Source of the DNA: Halichondria panicea | Lineage: Eukaryota; Porifera; Demospongiae; Suberitida; Halichondriidae | Assembly: GCF_963675165.1 (NCBI RefSeq) | Contig: NC_087383.1 | Coordinates: forward strand, 4,246,979-4,310,978 | Reading direction: 5' to 3' | Length of the DNA stretch: 64,000 nt | Shown here: positions 1-12,294 of the stretch, piece after piece | Position numbering within the stretch: position 1 is the stretch's first letter | Layout of the letters: the number at the start of each line of letters is the position of its first letter | Made by a program: the position numbers and the translations under genes | Notes under the pieces: generated by a model | Told to the model about the DNA's origin: nothing | Database searches by the model: none | The model's input: the letters and a program-made list of their open reading frames with translations, nothing else

Positions 1-557
1 AAGCTAGCTGGCTATACCGGTGTCCTTGTCTCTAGATTCCTTTTTCTTTCCTCTTATTGTCGATAGGTGTGGTCAATAATACTGAACACACCTACTATTC
101 AATAAGATATAAAATTTCGTGGGTATAAATTTTCGCGGTACAGGCTCTATCCGCAAAAACCGCGAACATTTATACCCTCGAAATGTACCCGCTATACGGT
201 ATTTAGTGCACGTGGGCGTCTGCGCATACGCAGAAGATAAACATGCCTGTGCCCATGGCAACAGCAGGTAATTGCGCACGCGCATAAAGGGACAGAGAAA
301 ATGGCCAAGCCAAGGTTTCTGATAATAGAGGTTCTACTGTATATCCAAAACAGAACCGTTTTTGTAAATACAACAAACTATAATACCGTGCCGTACTGTA
401 CGTTATGGTAGTAGGGTTAGTGGTACATAATCATAGTGATACATGATGATTGTACAGACATACATGTATACAGTACAACCCACACAGCATTATAGTTTTA
501 GTCAAACAGTGTGAACACAACTACATACATAAATTGGTACAACGTAGTTTTGCTGAC
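1..557. other. Left flank without a recognised exon
   Basis: This stretch lies downstream of the last recognisable exon of the minus-strand WD40 gene. I found no exon here that continues that gene in phase, so its 3' end is either beyond the left edge or too short to recognise. The segment holds a degenerate palindromic repeat (about 108-205) and otherwise AT-rich sequence with nothing I can identify. Confidence 0.5.
108..205. repeat. Short degenerate copy of palindromic MITE family A
   Basis: The two halves, ...TTTTCGCGGT... and ...ACCGCGAACATTTATACCC..., are near complements, and the right end carries the family terminus CCCGCTATACGGTA. Fuller copies lie near 3.4, 36.9 and 58.1 kb. This copy is shortened to about 100 bases and its left terminus has decayed. 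Confidence 0.6.
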
Positions 558-3500
558 CTTGCTGTTAGCTGCACAAACACAGAAGATGCGTGACTCAAAA
601 CAGTACAGCTGCAACAGCTGGAATGTCTGCACAGGAAAACCATAGGGTTAGTGGTAATCTATCACATGACAAAGTATGGCTGGCCTTAGAGGTTTAACTG
701 CAATACGAGGATTTCAAAGATGGTCTCTTAAGGAACTCTATAGCACCGCAAATTTTTGTAGATCAGAGATCTCTGACATTTTGTTACCTTTGACTAAGGC
801 TAGATTTACGATAAACACCATGGTGACAGTACTCTAAACTCGTAATATAATTATGTACTGAGCATGTCTATATGCAACAACATATGCATATACGCACCTT
901 TATGTCATAGCAACGGATGCGCTTGTCGAAGCCGCCAGTGATGAGAACTCCACCCATCACATCCACACACGTCACAGGAGTCTTGTGTTCTAGCTTGCGA
1001 GACATAGTCCAATCCTGTATAGTGTATGTGTTTGTTTGGGGGGTGGGGGAGAGTATATTACTGCTTGGCATTATCGACCACTTCCGAGTGTCACAGAACA
1101 AATTAAAGTACGTACCGAAATGCACTTGAAATTCGTTATACAGGAAAAAGGGAAAATTGTGGAGTCACTCTCGTTGTGACTACTGAAGTTAATGCTTATG
1201 CTCAAGAGACTACTGATTATACTGTACACCAACATAAATTTCAGCTCTAGCTACTTACGTACGTACCGTACATGTACATACCTGTGTGCTGTAAATGTAC
1301 AGTTGACCATCACCACAGCCAATAAAAAGGTGATTACCATGAATCTGTGTGATGAAAGAAAAATTTAAGTCAATATTGCACCTCCATATTAAATACGTAG
1401 CAAGATCAATAAGCTTATTGTCGTTTCAAGTACCCAGGGATGCATGTGCCCACACTGGTCGATGGTGGTTGGTATTAACCACCTCTAGCCAAACATTAAT
1501 TACCGCCACTAAACAAAAAACAATCATGTGTTAAGGCCTAGTTTAATTACTACATAAAAGAAAGGCAACTTTGGGTGTTGTCGAATTGTGATCAGAATTG
1601 AAAATAACAATCACTTTTCCAATTGCATCTAACCTTGACACAGAGAGGTGTTTGTGGTAGAGCGAGTGCCTTCACGCTCTTGAGGGCAGACCTGTCTTTA
1701 CCAAAGGTCTGGCGAATATCCCACACCGAGACTAAGTTATCAAAGGATCCTATATCGTGCGTATGAAAAATGCAACAACATTTGTATCATTAATTTAGGG
1801 GAAGGGAGGGTACACTTGGGAGCTAATTAGATACATAGTGTTGACAGTGTATACACAGTGTACTACACTGTACTTCCAATATATTTACTGCACGTACGTA
1901 CAAGTACAGTCATATGATATTCGGGTCACTAAGGTAAGCTACACTAGATCAAATCATGTAAAAATGTTCTCACCCCCAAATACAGTCATTCAAGTCACCC
2001 AAATTGCATACACAATCATGATGCAATTCAAACGTGACCATAGAGGCACCCACTAGGAAAAACCTTTGATATGCATTCTCACACTATCTTTATAGCGTGT
2101 GATCTCACCCGTAACGAGCAGGTGCTGGTGCACACACATGTTGCTGATGCGGCTCTTGTGGATCTGCTTTAGGTTCAGAAACTCCTTCTTTGCCTGGAAC
2201 AAAGTGTGCACTCAAAATAGACAACGCTTTTCTCCTAAGTACACGACAGCAAGCGTAATAATTTTTCTACAGAAGCCACGATAATTATAAACAACAGGTT
2301 TTGAAATCTATATATTAATTTTGGATGTGTGCTCATGCATACAAAACTTCATCATCATTATAATTGTGAATGTATGTACATGACGAACGACTACACTACC
2401 GTAACTCACTGAGAGGTCGACAATTTTTACCCCTCCGCTGACAACAGCAATTATGAGCAGATCCCCAGTCACTACTACACAGGTCACATGATCTCCGATG
2501 CTAAACTGGGCCACTTGTTTACGCTTCTATAAGATTAGGAGAAACAAAAATTATGGTATCACACTGGCTACTAGCTTGTATGGTAATTATACAAATGTAA
2601 TGTACGTGGAACTGATTGAACAATTAAACTCTTCAATGTTGCAGCACAATGAGTATTGTTATCACCCTTCATAATTATTACAGTTAGCTAAAAGTAACCA
2701 TAGAACACTGATGTGTTTTAATCTGTGCTATTTGATAGTCACCGTTGGTCTGCCCAAGGTCTCATTGTACAACATATGTAACGTATAATCTGACATGATA
2801 CGACATACGTATTGTAGAGAGCATGCGTATATTACACAAGCAAAACAGACTGTTAAAGACTTCACCTCTACATTGTACATGTGCACCATTTTGTCACTGG
2901 ACCCCGTTATTAGGTACAGGGTACCTTCTTGTTCATACACCTGCAGGAAAATAGATGTTTTACAGCTAGCACATCCACAACAGGTTCCATTTACATAAAT
3001 ATTCATTTTAGCCTCTTACGCTTGACTGAGTATATGCAAAGGCATCCCCAAACCTCGTATGCACTCACAGCTATTGAGTTGATGGCTCTCTCGTGATAGG
3101 AGGGGAGTCTAATGACCAGCTCTCCAGTAGTGAGTTTGTACACATGCAGTGAGTGATCAGAGGAACCAGAGAACAGGTAATCTCCACACACCTGCGAGGA
3201 GAAGGACCGAGCGCTAAGGCCACTCATCAAAGAAAACACAATGTACACTTGCATGTACGTACGTGACTGTATGCATAATAAATAATGAATACCAAAACCT
3301 TGTTCACTACAGACAGGTACAAGATCGAAATCAAAGAGGTTTAATCGAGTTTTAAATATGCTAAAGTCTAACTTTAGTCATGGAGGTGCCTCAAATGACA
3401 CGTTATATACATTATACACATGTATTGTCGTACTTTTCGGGGGCAAAACTTTCGTGGTTTTCGTGGCTGAACATCTGAGCACGAATATTTTACCCACGAA

Positions 3501-6500
3501 CGAAGCGATCATTGACTACCTTTACCTGCAGTGCAAGCAGCAACCACGTATAACTGACTAAAACAACCACGAATGTTTTGACCCCTGGAAATACGGTATT
3601 TAGGTGATGAATAGGATCCGCATGTAACTGTACATGACATCAATAACTATTATAGTTAATATGCAATAAATGTGACATTGTAGGAGAATTGATAGGCACC
3701 AATACATGATACATGTACATTAAGGTGTATGTAATACAACATTAGTAGCATGAAATTTCGTGAGGTGCAAAAGTTTGTGTTTTTTGAGGGCAGAGCAGTT
3801 AGCGTGAAAATTAAACTCCCACGCACCGGTATTTCATATGCAAAGTTCTTGGTGGGTGTGGTTTCATGGAATTGAACCGCAAATATTACAACCCACAAAC
3901 ATTTCTTCTGAGGGCTCTCGAGCCAAATAGGCACCAGCGAACATTTCCCGCTGTACAGATTTTAGAACTTCTTTAACACAATTTAAATATTAGAATTGCC
4001 TTCACATACATGTTAATCATACATACCTTGAGGCACAATATTGACTGCCTGTGTGGGGTAAGCATCACACTCCCAATCTGATCATCCACAGAGTCAGCAC
4101 AACCGCCTTGAGAGTCGACCACCGCCATAGACTCAGCACTTGGAGTGGTATCAGTGTTAAGAGATACTTGTTCTGAGGTGCTTGCTTCATCTAAGCCAGG
4201 TGATTTAATGTTCTGTGCCGTGTTGGTTAGGCTGTGATTCGATGAGTTGTCAACGGCAACGACAATAGACTCAGAATTGCTTACAGTTGCGACTGTCGGC
4301 AAGTTATCAACACTCACTACTGAATCATTTTGTTGAATTGAGGAGGTTGGAGCAACTTGAGAGGAAGATACTCCTGTTATTGTACAATTATTATTGCTCG
4401 ATGTACATGTAGTCGTGACTTTTGTGGTTGCATGTTGGTCTTTTCCATTCACATTAGCTAGGACTTTTTTGGCACTGGAAACTGACTTTACGAGACGATC
4501 TATTTTGTTGAGTACGGCTGTAGATGTTGTCACAACTGTTTTGGAAGTGTCACATGACGAGGTAACGACAGTGTCGAGACTACGTGCATTGCTAATAGTC
4601 GTGGAATTCTTGCGCGCATTCTTGGAAGTACATGTAGTACGAGATTTCTCAGACGACTGGCTTTTTCTGTGAGCGTTGCTGGCACAAGGTTTCGGCTTGT
4701 CATTCACAGCATTAGGATTCGACTTGTATTTGGGATTTGGTTGTTTTGTAGTTGAAGCATTTGGTAGGAAAAAGTCTTCTTTTCGTTTCAAAACATTCTT
4801 ATAGCTCTGGGCCAGCTACAGAAGGTATGTGGCAGGTTCATACACATGCAACTAAAGGCTTGTATAAACTGATAACGATTTACCGAACCGCAATATCGAA
4901 GGAGCAGCCGTAAACTATATCATAGTAACTATTGTACATTCATGGGTATGCTTACAACATGTCCCCTTGATCGAAAACAACTCTCATTAATCATAGCTTG
5001 CTGAAACATTATACAATTACGTCACTTACACGTTTTTCTTTTTTGGCTAAATCCTCTTCTATATTCTTTGTATTCTCAATGACTTTATTCTGATCAGACA
5101 GAGCTTTCTCTTTCGCAATAACGTTTGCCATGACAGTGGCGAGCTCGTGTTGCTAAGGAGATTGATAAATATATCTATAAAAAACATAATTATAGGTGGA
5201 ACTTCAGTGGCCGGGGGGTAGATAGTAAAAAATATACTAGAACATTTGTTATACAAAATGTACATACATGCAGTAACACAATTCTTACCAGCTTTTGAAG
5301 CTCCGTTTCCAGCTGTAATGGGCAACAAAAGTGCAATTAAATATATACTATAACCGCCATGATGCTTTACTTGATCAGTATATACAAACATGGGTACGTT
5401 GTGCATGTAACAATCCTACCCAGCTTTTACATGTAAAATATAGGAGATGCTTTGTAAAGATTTACGCTACACACCTCTTCAAGGGTCTTTGTCTGCTCAA
5501 TTTTCAACAATGAAATCTCAGATTTTGACTTCTGCAAGGCAATCAAGTCTTCTTGCTGCAGGAAAATACATGACAATAAACCTTAGGATTGTTATAAATT
5601 TACAATGTACGATCGTATGAAGTAATTCAACAGCACCAACAGTGTATTTGCATTATTATACACAGGATTACACTTACAATTTTTTTCTCTTGATTGTTCA
5701 GAGCTTCCACTGAGCTGCTGAGCAGGCTGAGGTCACCACCACTACTAGGTGTAGGACTCCTATCACCCAACTTTGCCTTCTTTGCAGTTGGGGATTTAGT
5801 ACCATCCTTTAGTTGCGGCTTCTTTTTTGAGCCCACGTCATTTGACGTGTTCAAATCGTTTTGGCAACCACCTTTAGGCCCACTTTGAGCTGCATCATGG
5901 TTGTTTGCATCACCATTGCTACTGCTTCTCTGTTTGTCTTGAGTAGGACAACTTGATTTCTTTTTGTGGGTTTGTTGCGAATTTTTTCTGGGGCGCTTTC
6001 TGTTCTTCGGCTTATTAGACAATGAAATTTCAGCATTTCTATTTGTTAAATCAGTACGAGATCCAGAGTCTACTAATTTGGTTGGATTATTCTTTGAGTG
6101 TTGAGGGTCTCCAAACAAGATGGGCCTATTATTACTGTCAGAGAGAGTGGTGATCGAGCGCTGGGAGACAGTGGACTGAGTGGTCGCAGTATGAGGGGGA
6201 GGGACATTCGATAAGGGCAGTGGACTTGTACAGGGAGGTGTGGTATGGGTGTGGTCCAATCTTTAGAATAAATAGTGCAATAGATAACCTACTATAATTA
6301 TTATAAGTGAAAGAAAAGGGCAGCTACATGTACATACATGTATACAGTTACAATATACACGTACATGTTTGTACTGTACCTTCAGAGCGAAGTGAATTTT
6401 AGAAGGAAATTATCTATACAACAATCATGTACCGTACAGTGGTAAATTTTCGTGAAGTGCAAAATTTCGCGTTTTTGAGGGCAGACAGAAGACGCAAAAA

Positions 6501-9500
6501 TTAAAACTCCCAGTATTTCACATGTAAAGTTATTGGTGGGTGTGATTTCCTGGCATTGAAACGCGAATATTAGAACCCACGAACATTTCTGCTGAGGGCT
6601 CTGGAGCCAAATAGCGAAAATTTGCATCCACGAAAATTTCACGTGCTCACTTGTACAGTCTGAGAGCTACGAGGAAAGGCTTATCAAATATGATTGTACA
6701 CACATCAACTTACACAAAGTCTGAAGGCTCAGATTTAACTATAAAGCCAGACGATTCTTCTTGCTGCAAAAAGGTAAACTATGATTATATACATGTTTAT
6801 GTACAGGTGCATACAGTGTACACTCACCTTTAACTGTGGTTGAATATCCTCTGTAGAGTCGAGAGCAGATAGTAACGAACAATTAGCTGGAACAGACTTT
6901 TCATTAGCTGATGGATCGGTCAGTTCTTCTTTCAGAGTCTTTCCTGGAGTAGACAAGCCATTCACAGAGGGACTGCTTAGCCCAGACAGTTGCTTCAGTA
7001 CATCAGGCTGTAACAAAGAGAGAGTAGCTGCACTGCACGAGGTTGTACACATTTTCGAAGGTAATAGGGAACTGGTAGAAGAGGGTGAGCTCATCACAGC
7101 TCCAACAAGTTGAGAGAGCACATGATCTTTTGCTGATTCAACAGTCGATATTTTCGGTTGAAAAGCACTTTGTTCAGCTGCAAACGATGAAAATGGTTGA
7201 AAAGAGTGCTCCATTCCTATTAAAGGGATATCAGGTAGACGTATCTGTGGTGTGCGAGGGTTGCTAAGAGGGACGAGTAACGAATTCTCCATCACTTTAC
7301 TCATAAGGTTCTTCACTTTTCCCGTCTTATTCAAAATTGGAGAATTAGTTGATTTATGTTTCTTGGGTGAGCTTGAGTGTTTATTGCGGACGGGTGATTT
7401 TTGTTTTGAGATTTTGCTTCCACAGGATGGTTTCGCACGTCCCTTACTAGCAGGTGAACACACAGCAGGTTTTAAATTAGCAGTCTCATTGACACTAGTT
7501 ACCACAGCTGTCAAAGGTTTCTCAGTCTCACAATTTTTTGCTGGAAAATTGATACATGGTGAATTTACAGTGAAACTGGTATCGGTAGTTCTTACGATTG
7601 GAGCAGCACTCGTACAAGCAATAGTTCCACCACAAATAAGACTGTCAGCAGTTGCTGTACACACAGGTAAATGTACATGTATTTCCGTAGCAGTAGTAGC
7701 AGATGTACAAACAGGATGAACTCCGGTCTGGTGACCGACATGTATGGTGGGGAAAGTTTCACTAGGAGGTATAAGATCATTCAAACTGAAATTAGTGGAG
7801 CTATTTTCAGTTTGGGCCCGGTTAGAACTCTTTACACACGTAGATTCATCATCACTGACGGGTGAATATGGCCTCTTACTGCTCGTTGCAGATTGGTTCT
7901 TCGCTTCTTCGTTCTTGGTGTGTGTCACCTCACAACCAAATTCACTGAAATCGCCTGAACTGACGGACGAGGTCTCTATGGCGTTCACATTACTGACAAC
8001 ATCTTCACCTTTTATACATGTATGCACTGGAGGATCACCTGATTTAATATTTCTCATCACTTCTGGTAGGGCGAAGTGGCCACCAAATGAATTGTGCCAG
8101 TAGGGCTTTCGACTGCCAGCGGCTTGGTGTTTTGGAAGTGGTGGCGTGGTAGATCTCAATTTTTCGCGATGGCTCCACTTTCGTTTCTTAGACCTTCTAC
8201 GTTCATCATCATTAGTATACTGTATGCCTGGAATACTACTATTAGATGTAGAAGACTCTACAGAAGAGCAAGAATGCTTACGTGACATTGGATGATCACT
8301 ATTATGAGTGTGAAACTGTGCAGCTCGAGAATTGTGAAGTTCAGAGCCTTGATAAGACGGTTCAGGAGTGGAATGGTTGAAGGGTGTGTGGGGAGTTAGA
8401 GTGGTATGATGTTTGTCTGAATTATGGTGTTGAGTGTTAAAATAACGATTTTTATGGTGTCTGTGTTTCGATCGCTTCTTTATTCCTGATCGTTTTGACG
8501 ATGATGACGAGGAGGTTTGATCTCTGGAGGCGGGTCTGCTGTGTACAGGTGGTGATACCGGATGCCTACAAATGAAAAGTAGTGTTAATTAAGTCAATAA
8601 GTGATATGAATGACAATTAGAAATAGAGAATGCCAGGTTAAAGATACTAGATCTTTACAACTATTATGTTATAGATAATTGGGCCAAGCGAAACGAGCCC
8701 CTTGCAATTTGTCGGTATCTATACATTTCTGTTCAACCAGCATGATATTTGCCTTGTCAACGCAGCAATCGCTACTTTTAGAGGCCAGCCTAAGCTTGAG
8801 GGTGTAAAAAAATACGGTCCGGTATTGATTGTATGTGGGCGTGGCTAGGAACCGGTGCCTATTTTGTTTCCTGTTTCATCTGCCGCAGCATGCATGCGTA
8901 TATGTATATTGAATGCCTGTCTTGTGTGAAGCAAGAAGGCCTCACTCTCACTGGCTCTCAAGGTCCTGTCAGAAGGAATGTAGTATAATTCACACACAAT
9001 AAGGTACTGGAGTATGGTAATTTAGCTAGTGCCTAAATTGGAGCTTGCTACATTACGCAGAGCTATTATATGATTTACAGAGAGCCAGTTAGCATTTACT
9101 GGAGGAAGCATACACTGTTGAAACAAAAATCTTTGCGAATTTCTAACCACGCCCAGATACAATCAATATCATGCCAGGTCAGAGGAGGCTGGAACCACTT
9201 AGTGTCTATCAGTATTTTTCAGGGGGGTCAAATTTTATTTTCGCCAATTTTGCTCAGAAGCAGAGATACAAGTCTTAAAGCCATATGCAGTGACCTCGAG
9301 AACAAGCTGCTCATGATATCGAGGCTAGTGCAAGAGCAAGACTTTTGATTGTATATCTCTGCTTCTGAGCAAAATTGGCGAAAATAAAATTTGACCCCCC
9401 TGAAAAATAACGTTTTAAACTGATAGACACTAAAAACTAAGCTTGAAGTAGTCTGCAAGAAAAGTTTGGATAAATCAAATTAGTGACCTTAAAATTAGCT

Positions 9501-9992
9501 AAGGTCAAGTGGTTCCAGCCTCCTCTGATGCTAGGTCATATTTTTTTTTAAAGGCTTGAGAACAAAAGTCTTGAGAACAATCTTAACGCAACGGTGGTAT
9601 ACATGATTGTACTATCAGACCGCATTGTGTGAAGTGCATGCATGCAACAAGTAAATTTTCAGACGTTTATATTTTACCTTCGATCATCCTCCTTCTTCTC
9701 AATTGCCGCTTGATGTTCCCTCGTCAAGTTGTGGTCAAACAAGGCCTGAATATACAAAAACTAATTATTGGAGTGACAGGAAGTATGTACGTAGCCATTA
9801 ATTTTATATACAAAACACACTATCAATAGTAGATTAATACTCCCCTTTTAGCTTTTTTAGTTCGACAATTAATTAATTAATTAAAGCTCTCACCAGTTCT
9901 GAGCGGAAACTATGACCACAGGTAAGACAGTTATGTAGAAAGGGGTAGCTTGGGCCTGGAGCTGGAGGGATATTAGAATTCATCTGAGCCAT
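558..9992 (-). CDS. ZNF106: ZNF106-like zinc finger / WD40-repeat protein (3' end not seen)
   Basis: Seventeen exons join in phase: 9894-9992, 9678-9745, 6828-8565, 6714-6763, 5678-6260, 5475-5555, 5289-5312 (24 bases), 5030-5152, 4027-4815, 3069-3191, 2866-2940, 2410-2526, 2109-2193, 1634-1749, 1282-1344, 898-1014, 558-626, giving about 1,440 residues. The start MAQMNSNIPP is the first in-frame ATG. A C2H2 finger (CLTC...HNLTREH) spans the first intron. A long Ser/Thr/Lys-rich, probably disordered region follows, then a Glu/Lys-rich coiled coil in exons 6-9, then about six WD40-type repeats (motifs LFSGSSDHSLHVY, ITGSSDKMVHMY, VTGSFDNLVSVWD, IGCGDGQLYIY, ITGGFDKRIRCYD). Vertebrate ZNF106, an RNA-binding nuclear protein, has the same order and ends in further C2H2 fingers after the WD40 domain; those would lie past the left edge. 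The WD40 and finger calls are firm; the family name rests on domain order. Confidence 0.68.
3429..3601. repeat. Palindromic MITE family A copy (intronic)
   Basis: This copy lies in the intron between the 789-base exon and the first WD40 exon of the ZNF106-like gene. The left arm reads ...TTTCGTGGTTTTCGTGG... and the right arm ...CCACGAATGTTTTGACCCC...ATACGGTA. The middle shares CTACCTTTACCTGCAGTGCAAGCAGC-type sequence with the copies at 36.9 and 58.1 kb, which shows they are one family and not chance palindromes. Confidence 0.75.
3748..3955. repeat. Palindromic MITE family B copy 1 (intronic)
   Basis: It resembles family A in style (TTTCGTGAGGTGCAAAA at the left, GCGAACATTTCCCGC at the right) but has its own core, including TTGGTGGGTGTGG and CTGAGGGCTC. 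The same core recurs at 6434-6658. It sits in the same intron as the family A copy at 3429. Confidence 0.65.
6434..6658. repeat. Palindromic MITE family B copy 2 (intronic)
   Basis: This is the second copy of family B, in the intron between exons 4 and 5 of the ZNF106-like gene. Outer ends are CGTACAGTGGTAAATTTTCG and its partner CGAAAATTTCACGTGC...TTGTACAG. The core matches the copy at 3748 closely (GAGGGCAGA, TTGGTGGGTGTG, CTGAGGGCTCTGGAGCC). Confidence 0.65.
9178..9535. repeat. Foldback element in intron 2 of the ZNF106-like gene
   Basis: A left arm from about 9178 to 9270 is repeated in reverse complement from about 9354 to 9535. The outer 22 bases (TCAGAGGAGGCTGGAACC...) and an inner arm of about 65 bases with a GGGGGGTC / GACCCCCC run are nearly identical. 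The two arms are separated by about 80 bases, which themselves begin AGTCTT and end AAGACT. A further pair, GATTGTATGTGGGCGTGG near 8826 and its complement near 9148, lies outside. The transcript of this intron should fold into a long hairpin. No coding sequence is seen. Confidence 0.8.
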
Positions 9993-10100
9993 AGACTAGA
10001 CATCTAGAGCTAGCTAGCTATGTCTAAACACACAACCACACATATACATGGTCGTTCCAACAGAAAACTTGACCTCTACAGCTAAATACACGGCCGGTGG

Positions 10101-10197
10101 TAGCCTCGTCCCAGGCCGAGTTTTCGCTTTTATAACGGTTAGGCGAATGTTTGCCTAACCGTTATAAAAGCGAAAACTCGGCCTGGGATCGAGGCTA
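10101..10197. mobile_element. Hairpin element TAGCCTCG, copy 1 (97 bp, 9-bp TSD)
   Basis: A near-perfect palindrome starting TAGCCTCG and ending CGAGGCTA, with 45-base arms and an 8-base loop. It is flanked on both sides by the identical 9 bases GGCCGGTGG (10092-10100 and 10198-10206). It sits about 100 bases upstream of the ZNF106-like start codon. Confidence 0.9.
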
Positions 10198-10310
10198 GGC
10201 CGGTGGGTGCACGAATACTCCAAAGTACTTTGACCTCTAGAATAAATAAATTCTGTGCATGCATACAATTTAGCGGCTGGCTCTGTCTTATAGCTTCATA
10301 CTCCTCCTCC

Positions 10311-11322
10311 TACGGTGGCCCTGAAGGTCACTCAGCAGTTGTGTTCTCAACTTGTTGAGTTGAGCCTTCGCTAGTTGAGTGATCGCTAGTTGAGCTTCGC
10401 TAGTTGAGCCTTCGCTAGTTGAGCTTCGCTAGTTGAGTGATCGCTAGTTGAGCTTCGCTAGTTGAGCTTTCGCTAGTTGAGCCTTCGCTAGTTGAGTGAT
10501 CGCTAGTTGAGCCTTCGCTAGTTGAGTCTTCGATAGTTGACGACCTTTGACCTATGGGTGTGGTTTGATGCACTAAAGGTACGTACATGCAGGCAAGTGG
10601 CAAGATCCAAGCTTTACAATGACAGTAACAGCACTACAGTATATTTATCAAGATATATAGATATAGACAACAGCTATAGTAGTATATAGAGCTACAAGAC
10701 AAGTTGTACAGAAATACAGGCCATAAATTATGGCCTGGGCATAAATACTATTGAATATTTCATGTTCTGTTTTGTGAAGTTAGTGAAATTACTCAAAGAA
10801 GAATATTACTCAAAGAAGTACTCATGACAATGTACGTGAGAGCAACTCAATAACTATTCGATAAACAAAAGAGCAAGTGATTTGACTGATGAAGATGTGT
10901 ATCAGGTTGCACAATGAATACCAGATGAGAGAGATCTACAGGTTCACTATAGTTGAACTCTTCTTACTTCACTTCAGTGGCTAGCCAGCTAGCTATTCTT
11001 GATCTTGCAAGCTGCTTCTCATTAATAATTATGGTCTCGCTTGCTAGGTAGCTAGCTGCGGTTACCAACAAACCCCACCCATACGTCAACTGTCGAAGAC
11101 TCAACTAGCGAAGGCTCAACTAGCGATCACTCAACTAGCGAAGACTCAACTAGCGATCACTCAACTAGCGAAGACTCAACTAGCGATCACTCAACTAGCG
11201 AAGCTCAACTAGCGAAGGCTCAACTAGCGATCACTCAACTAGCGAAGGCTCAACTAGCGAAGCACAAGTGCAGAACACCAAGTTGAGAACACAACTGCTG
11301 AATGACCTTCAGGGCCACCGTA
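10311..11322. mobile_element. Foldback transposon with minisatellite arms (1.0 kb, 9-bp TSD)
   Basis: The ends are TACGGTGGCCCTGAAGG and its complement, flanked by TCCTCCTCC on both sides (10302-10310, 11323-11331). Each arm of roughly 250 bases holds a tandem array of a short unit, CTAGTTGAGCCTTCG with variants (about 10354-10545; complement at about 11090-11270). Each arm closes internally with GTATGGGTGTGGTTT-like sequence. The central 500 bases or so is unique and has no convincing gene. The architecture, long inverted repeats built from tandem units, is that of Foldback-type elements. The target duplication is low in complexity, so taken alone it is weaker evidence than those of the hairpin copies. 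Confidence 0.8.
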
Positions 11323-11331
11323 TCCTCCTCC

Positions 11332-12152
11332 TTCTATATAGCAGAGTCTTACAAGTTAATGGTGGCTGGTATGAAGAATAGTGGCTAGAGTCTACAAGTG
11401 CTGGTGGAATGAAGAATGGAATGGTGGCTACAAGTTCTGGTGTGAATTAGAATGGTGGCTGATTGTGATTTTGAAATGGATGTTCATTAATTGAGTGTCA
11501 TGACGAACTTTGGTATCTATACAATAGAGCTAGTGCTCATGATCCTTACCAGTACATGTATATATGGACTTTTTAGCGTCAGATTTTCTAGAAAACTTAA
11601 GTTATGTTCCTTTCCTTTGGTTTGCCCATGCTCTAAATGTCATCTATAGGCTCCTGAGTTTTGCTCTGTTTACCACTCTAATCACTCTATATCAGCTGCT
11701 CCAATATTGGAGTAAGTCTGTCAGCTATTTACTTATTCACCCAATTTTTAAAGCCTACTCAATTTCTTTTGCAAAGCTGTTTCACATGAAATTATAAGAT
11801 CATTATAGCCATGCATGCAGTGCCACCAGTTTATATGAACATGATTCAAATGACACATTAATAAGTGCATGCAGCATCAGCAATTGCGATAGCACACAAA
11901 TAGTTTATATACTGACACGTGTTGTCACAACTGCAAACCAATTAATGATCATTGCATCCCTCTGGATTGGATTCGGAGTTAACACACAGATATATATATA
12001 TGATGCTAGTGCTGCTGCCTAATGAGGAACACAGTCAATCTGAACCTACTCACTCACCAGTCAGTCAGCAGGGTCTGAACTGAATCATTCCCATTTCAAC
12101 GGCGGCCTAAAAACGAGGCTATTACTCCAAAGGTCAAAGTACTTTGGAGTAT
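11332..12152. other. Intergenic, no gene recognised
   Basis: Short irregular direct repeats around GAATGGTGGCT lie near 11360-11460. A 77-codon open frame at 11564-11797 has no recognisable family. A small palindrome, ACTCCAAAG...CTTTGGAGT, lies at 12124-12152; its sequence AGGTCAAAGTACTTTGGAGT is also present in reverse complement near 10215-10235, next to the first hairpin element. Confidence 0.5.
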
Positions 12153-12161
12153 TCCTGTGTT

Positions 12162-12219
12162 TAGCCTCGAATCCACGCCGATTAAAATACGTATTTTAAT
12201 CGGCGTGGATTCGAGGCTA
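12162..12219. mobile_element. Hairpin element TAGCCTCG, copy 2 (58 bp, 9-bp TSD)
   Basis: A perfect palindrome with no loop, starting TAGCCTCGAATCCACGCCG and centred on TACGTA. Flanked by TCCTGTGTT at 12153-12161 and 12220-12228. Confidence 0.9.
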
Positions 12220-12246
12220 TCCTGTGTTTAGCTTTGTGCCTCCTGG

Positions 12247-12294
12247 TAGCCTCGATTCCAGGCCGCTTGTTCAAGCGGCCTGGAATCGAGGCTA
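12247..12294. mobile_element. Hairpin element TAGCCTCG, copy 3 (48 bp, 9-bp TSD)
   Basis: A perfect palindrome, TAGCCTCGATTCCAGGCCG plus complement around CTTGTTCAAG, flanked by GCCTCCTGG on both sides (12238-12246, 12295-12303). It lies only 27 bases from copy 2, so two independent insertions happened almost side by side. Confidence 0.9.

Noticed and set aside
4394-4672. Open frames on the plus strand opposite the ZNF106-like exons (also 7252-7719, 7744-8103)
   Set aside because: They are antisense shadows of long exons with no start context, domain or splice support.
6735-6800. C-terminal tail of the long 517-codon minus-strand frame
   Set aside because: The frame reads through a good donor (TTAAAG/GTGAGT) into an intron; the following coding exon starts after TTTTTGCAG in the same phase.
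10415-10603. A repetitive Ser/Thr protein (STSEGSTSD repeats) on the minus strand
   Set aside because: The repeat is the translation of the 15-base minisatellite in the arm of the foldback element, not a gene.
11564-11797. A hydrophobic 77-codon frame that might be a membrane protein
   Set aside because: Its start context and composition are those of AT-rich intergenic DNA; it has no family motif and lies between transposons.
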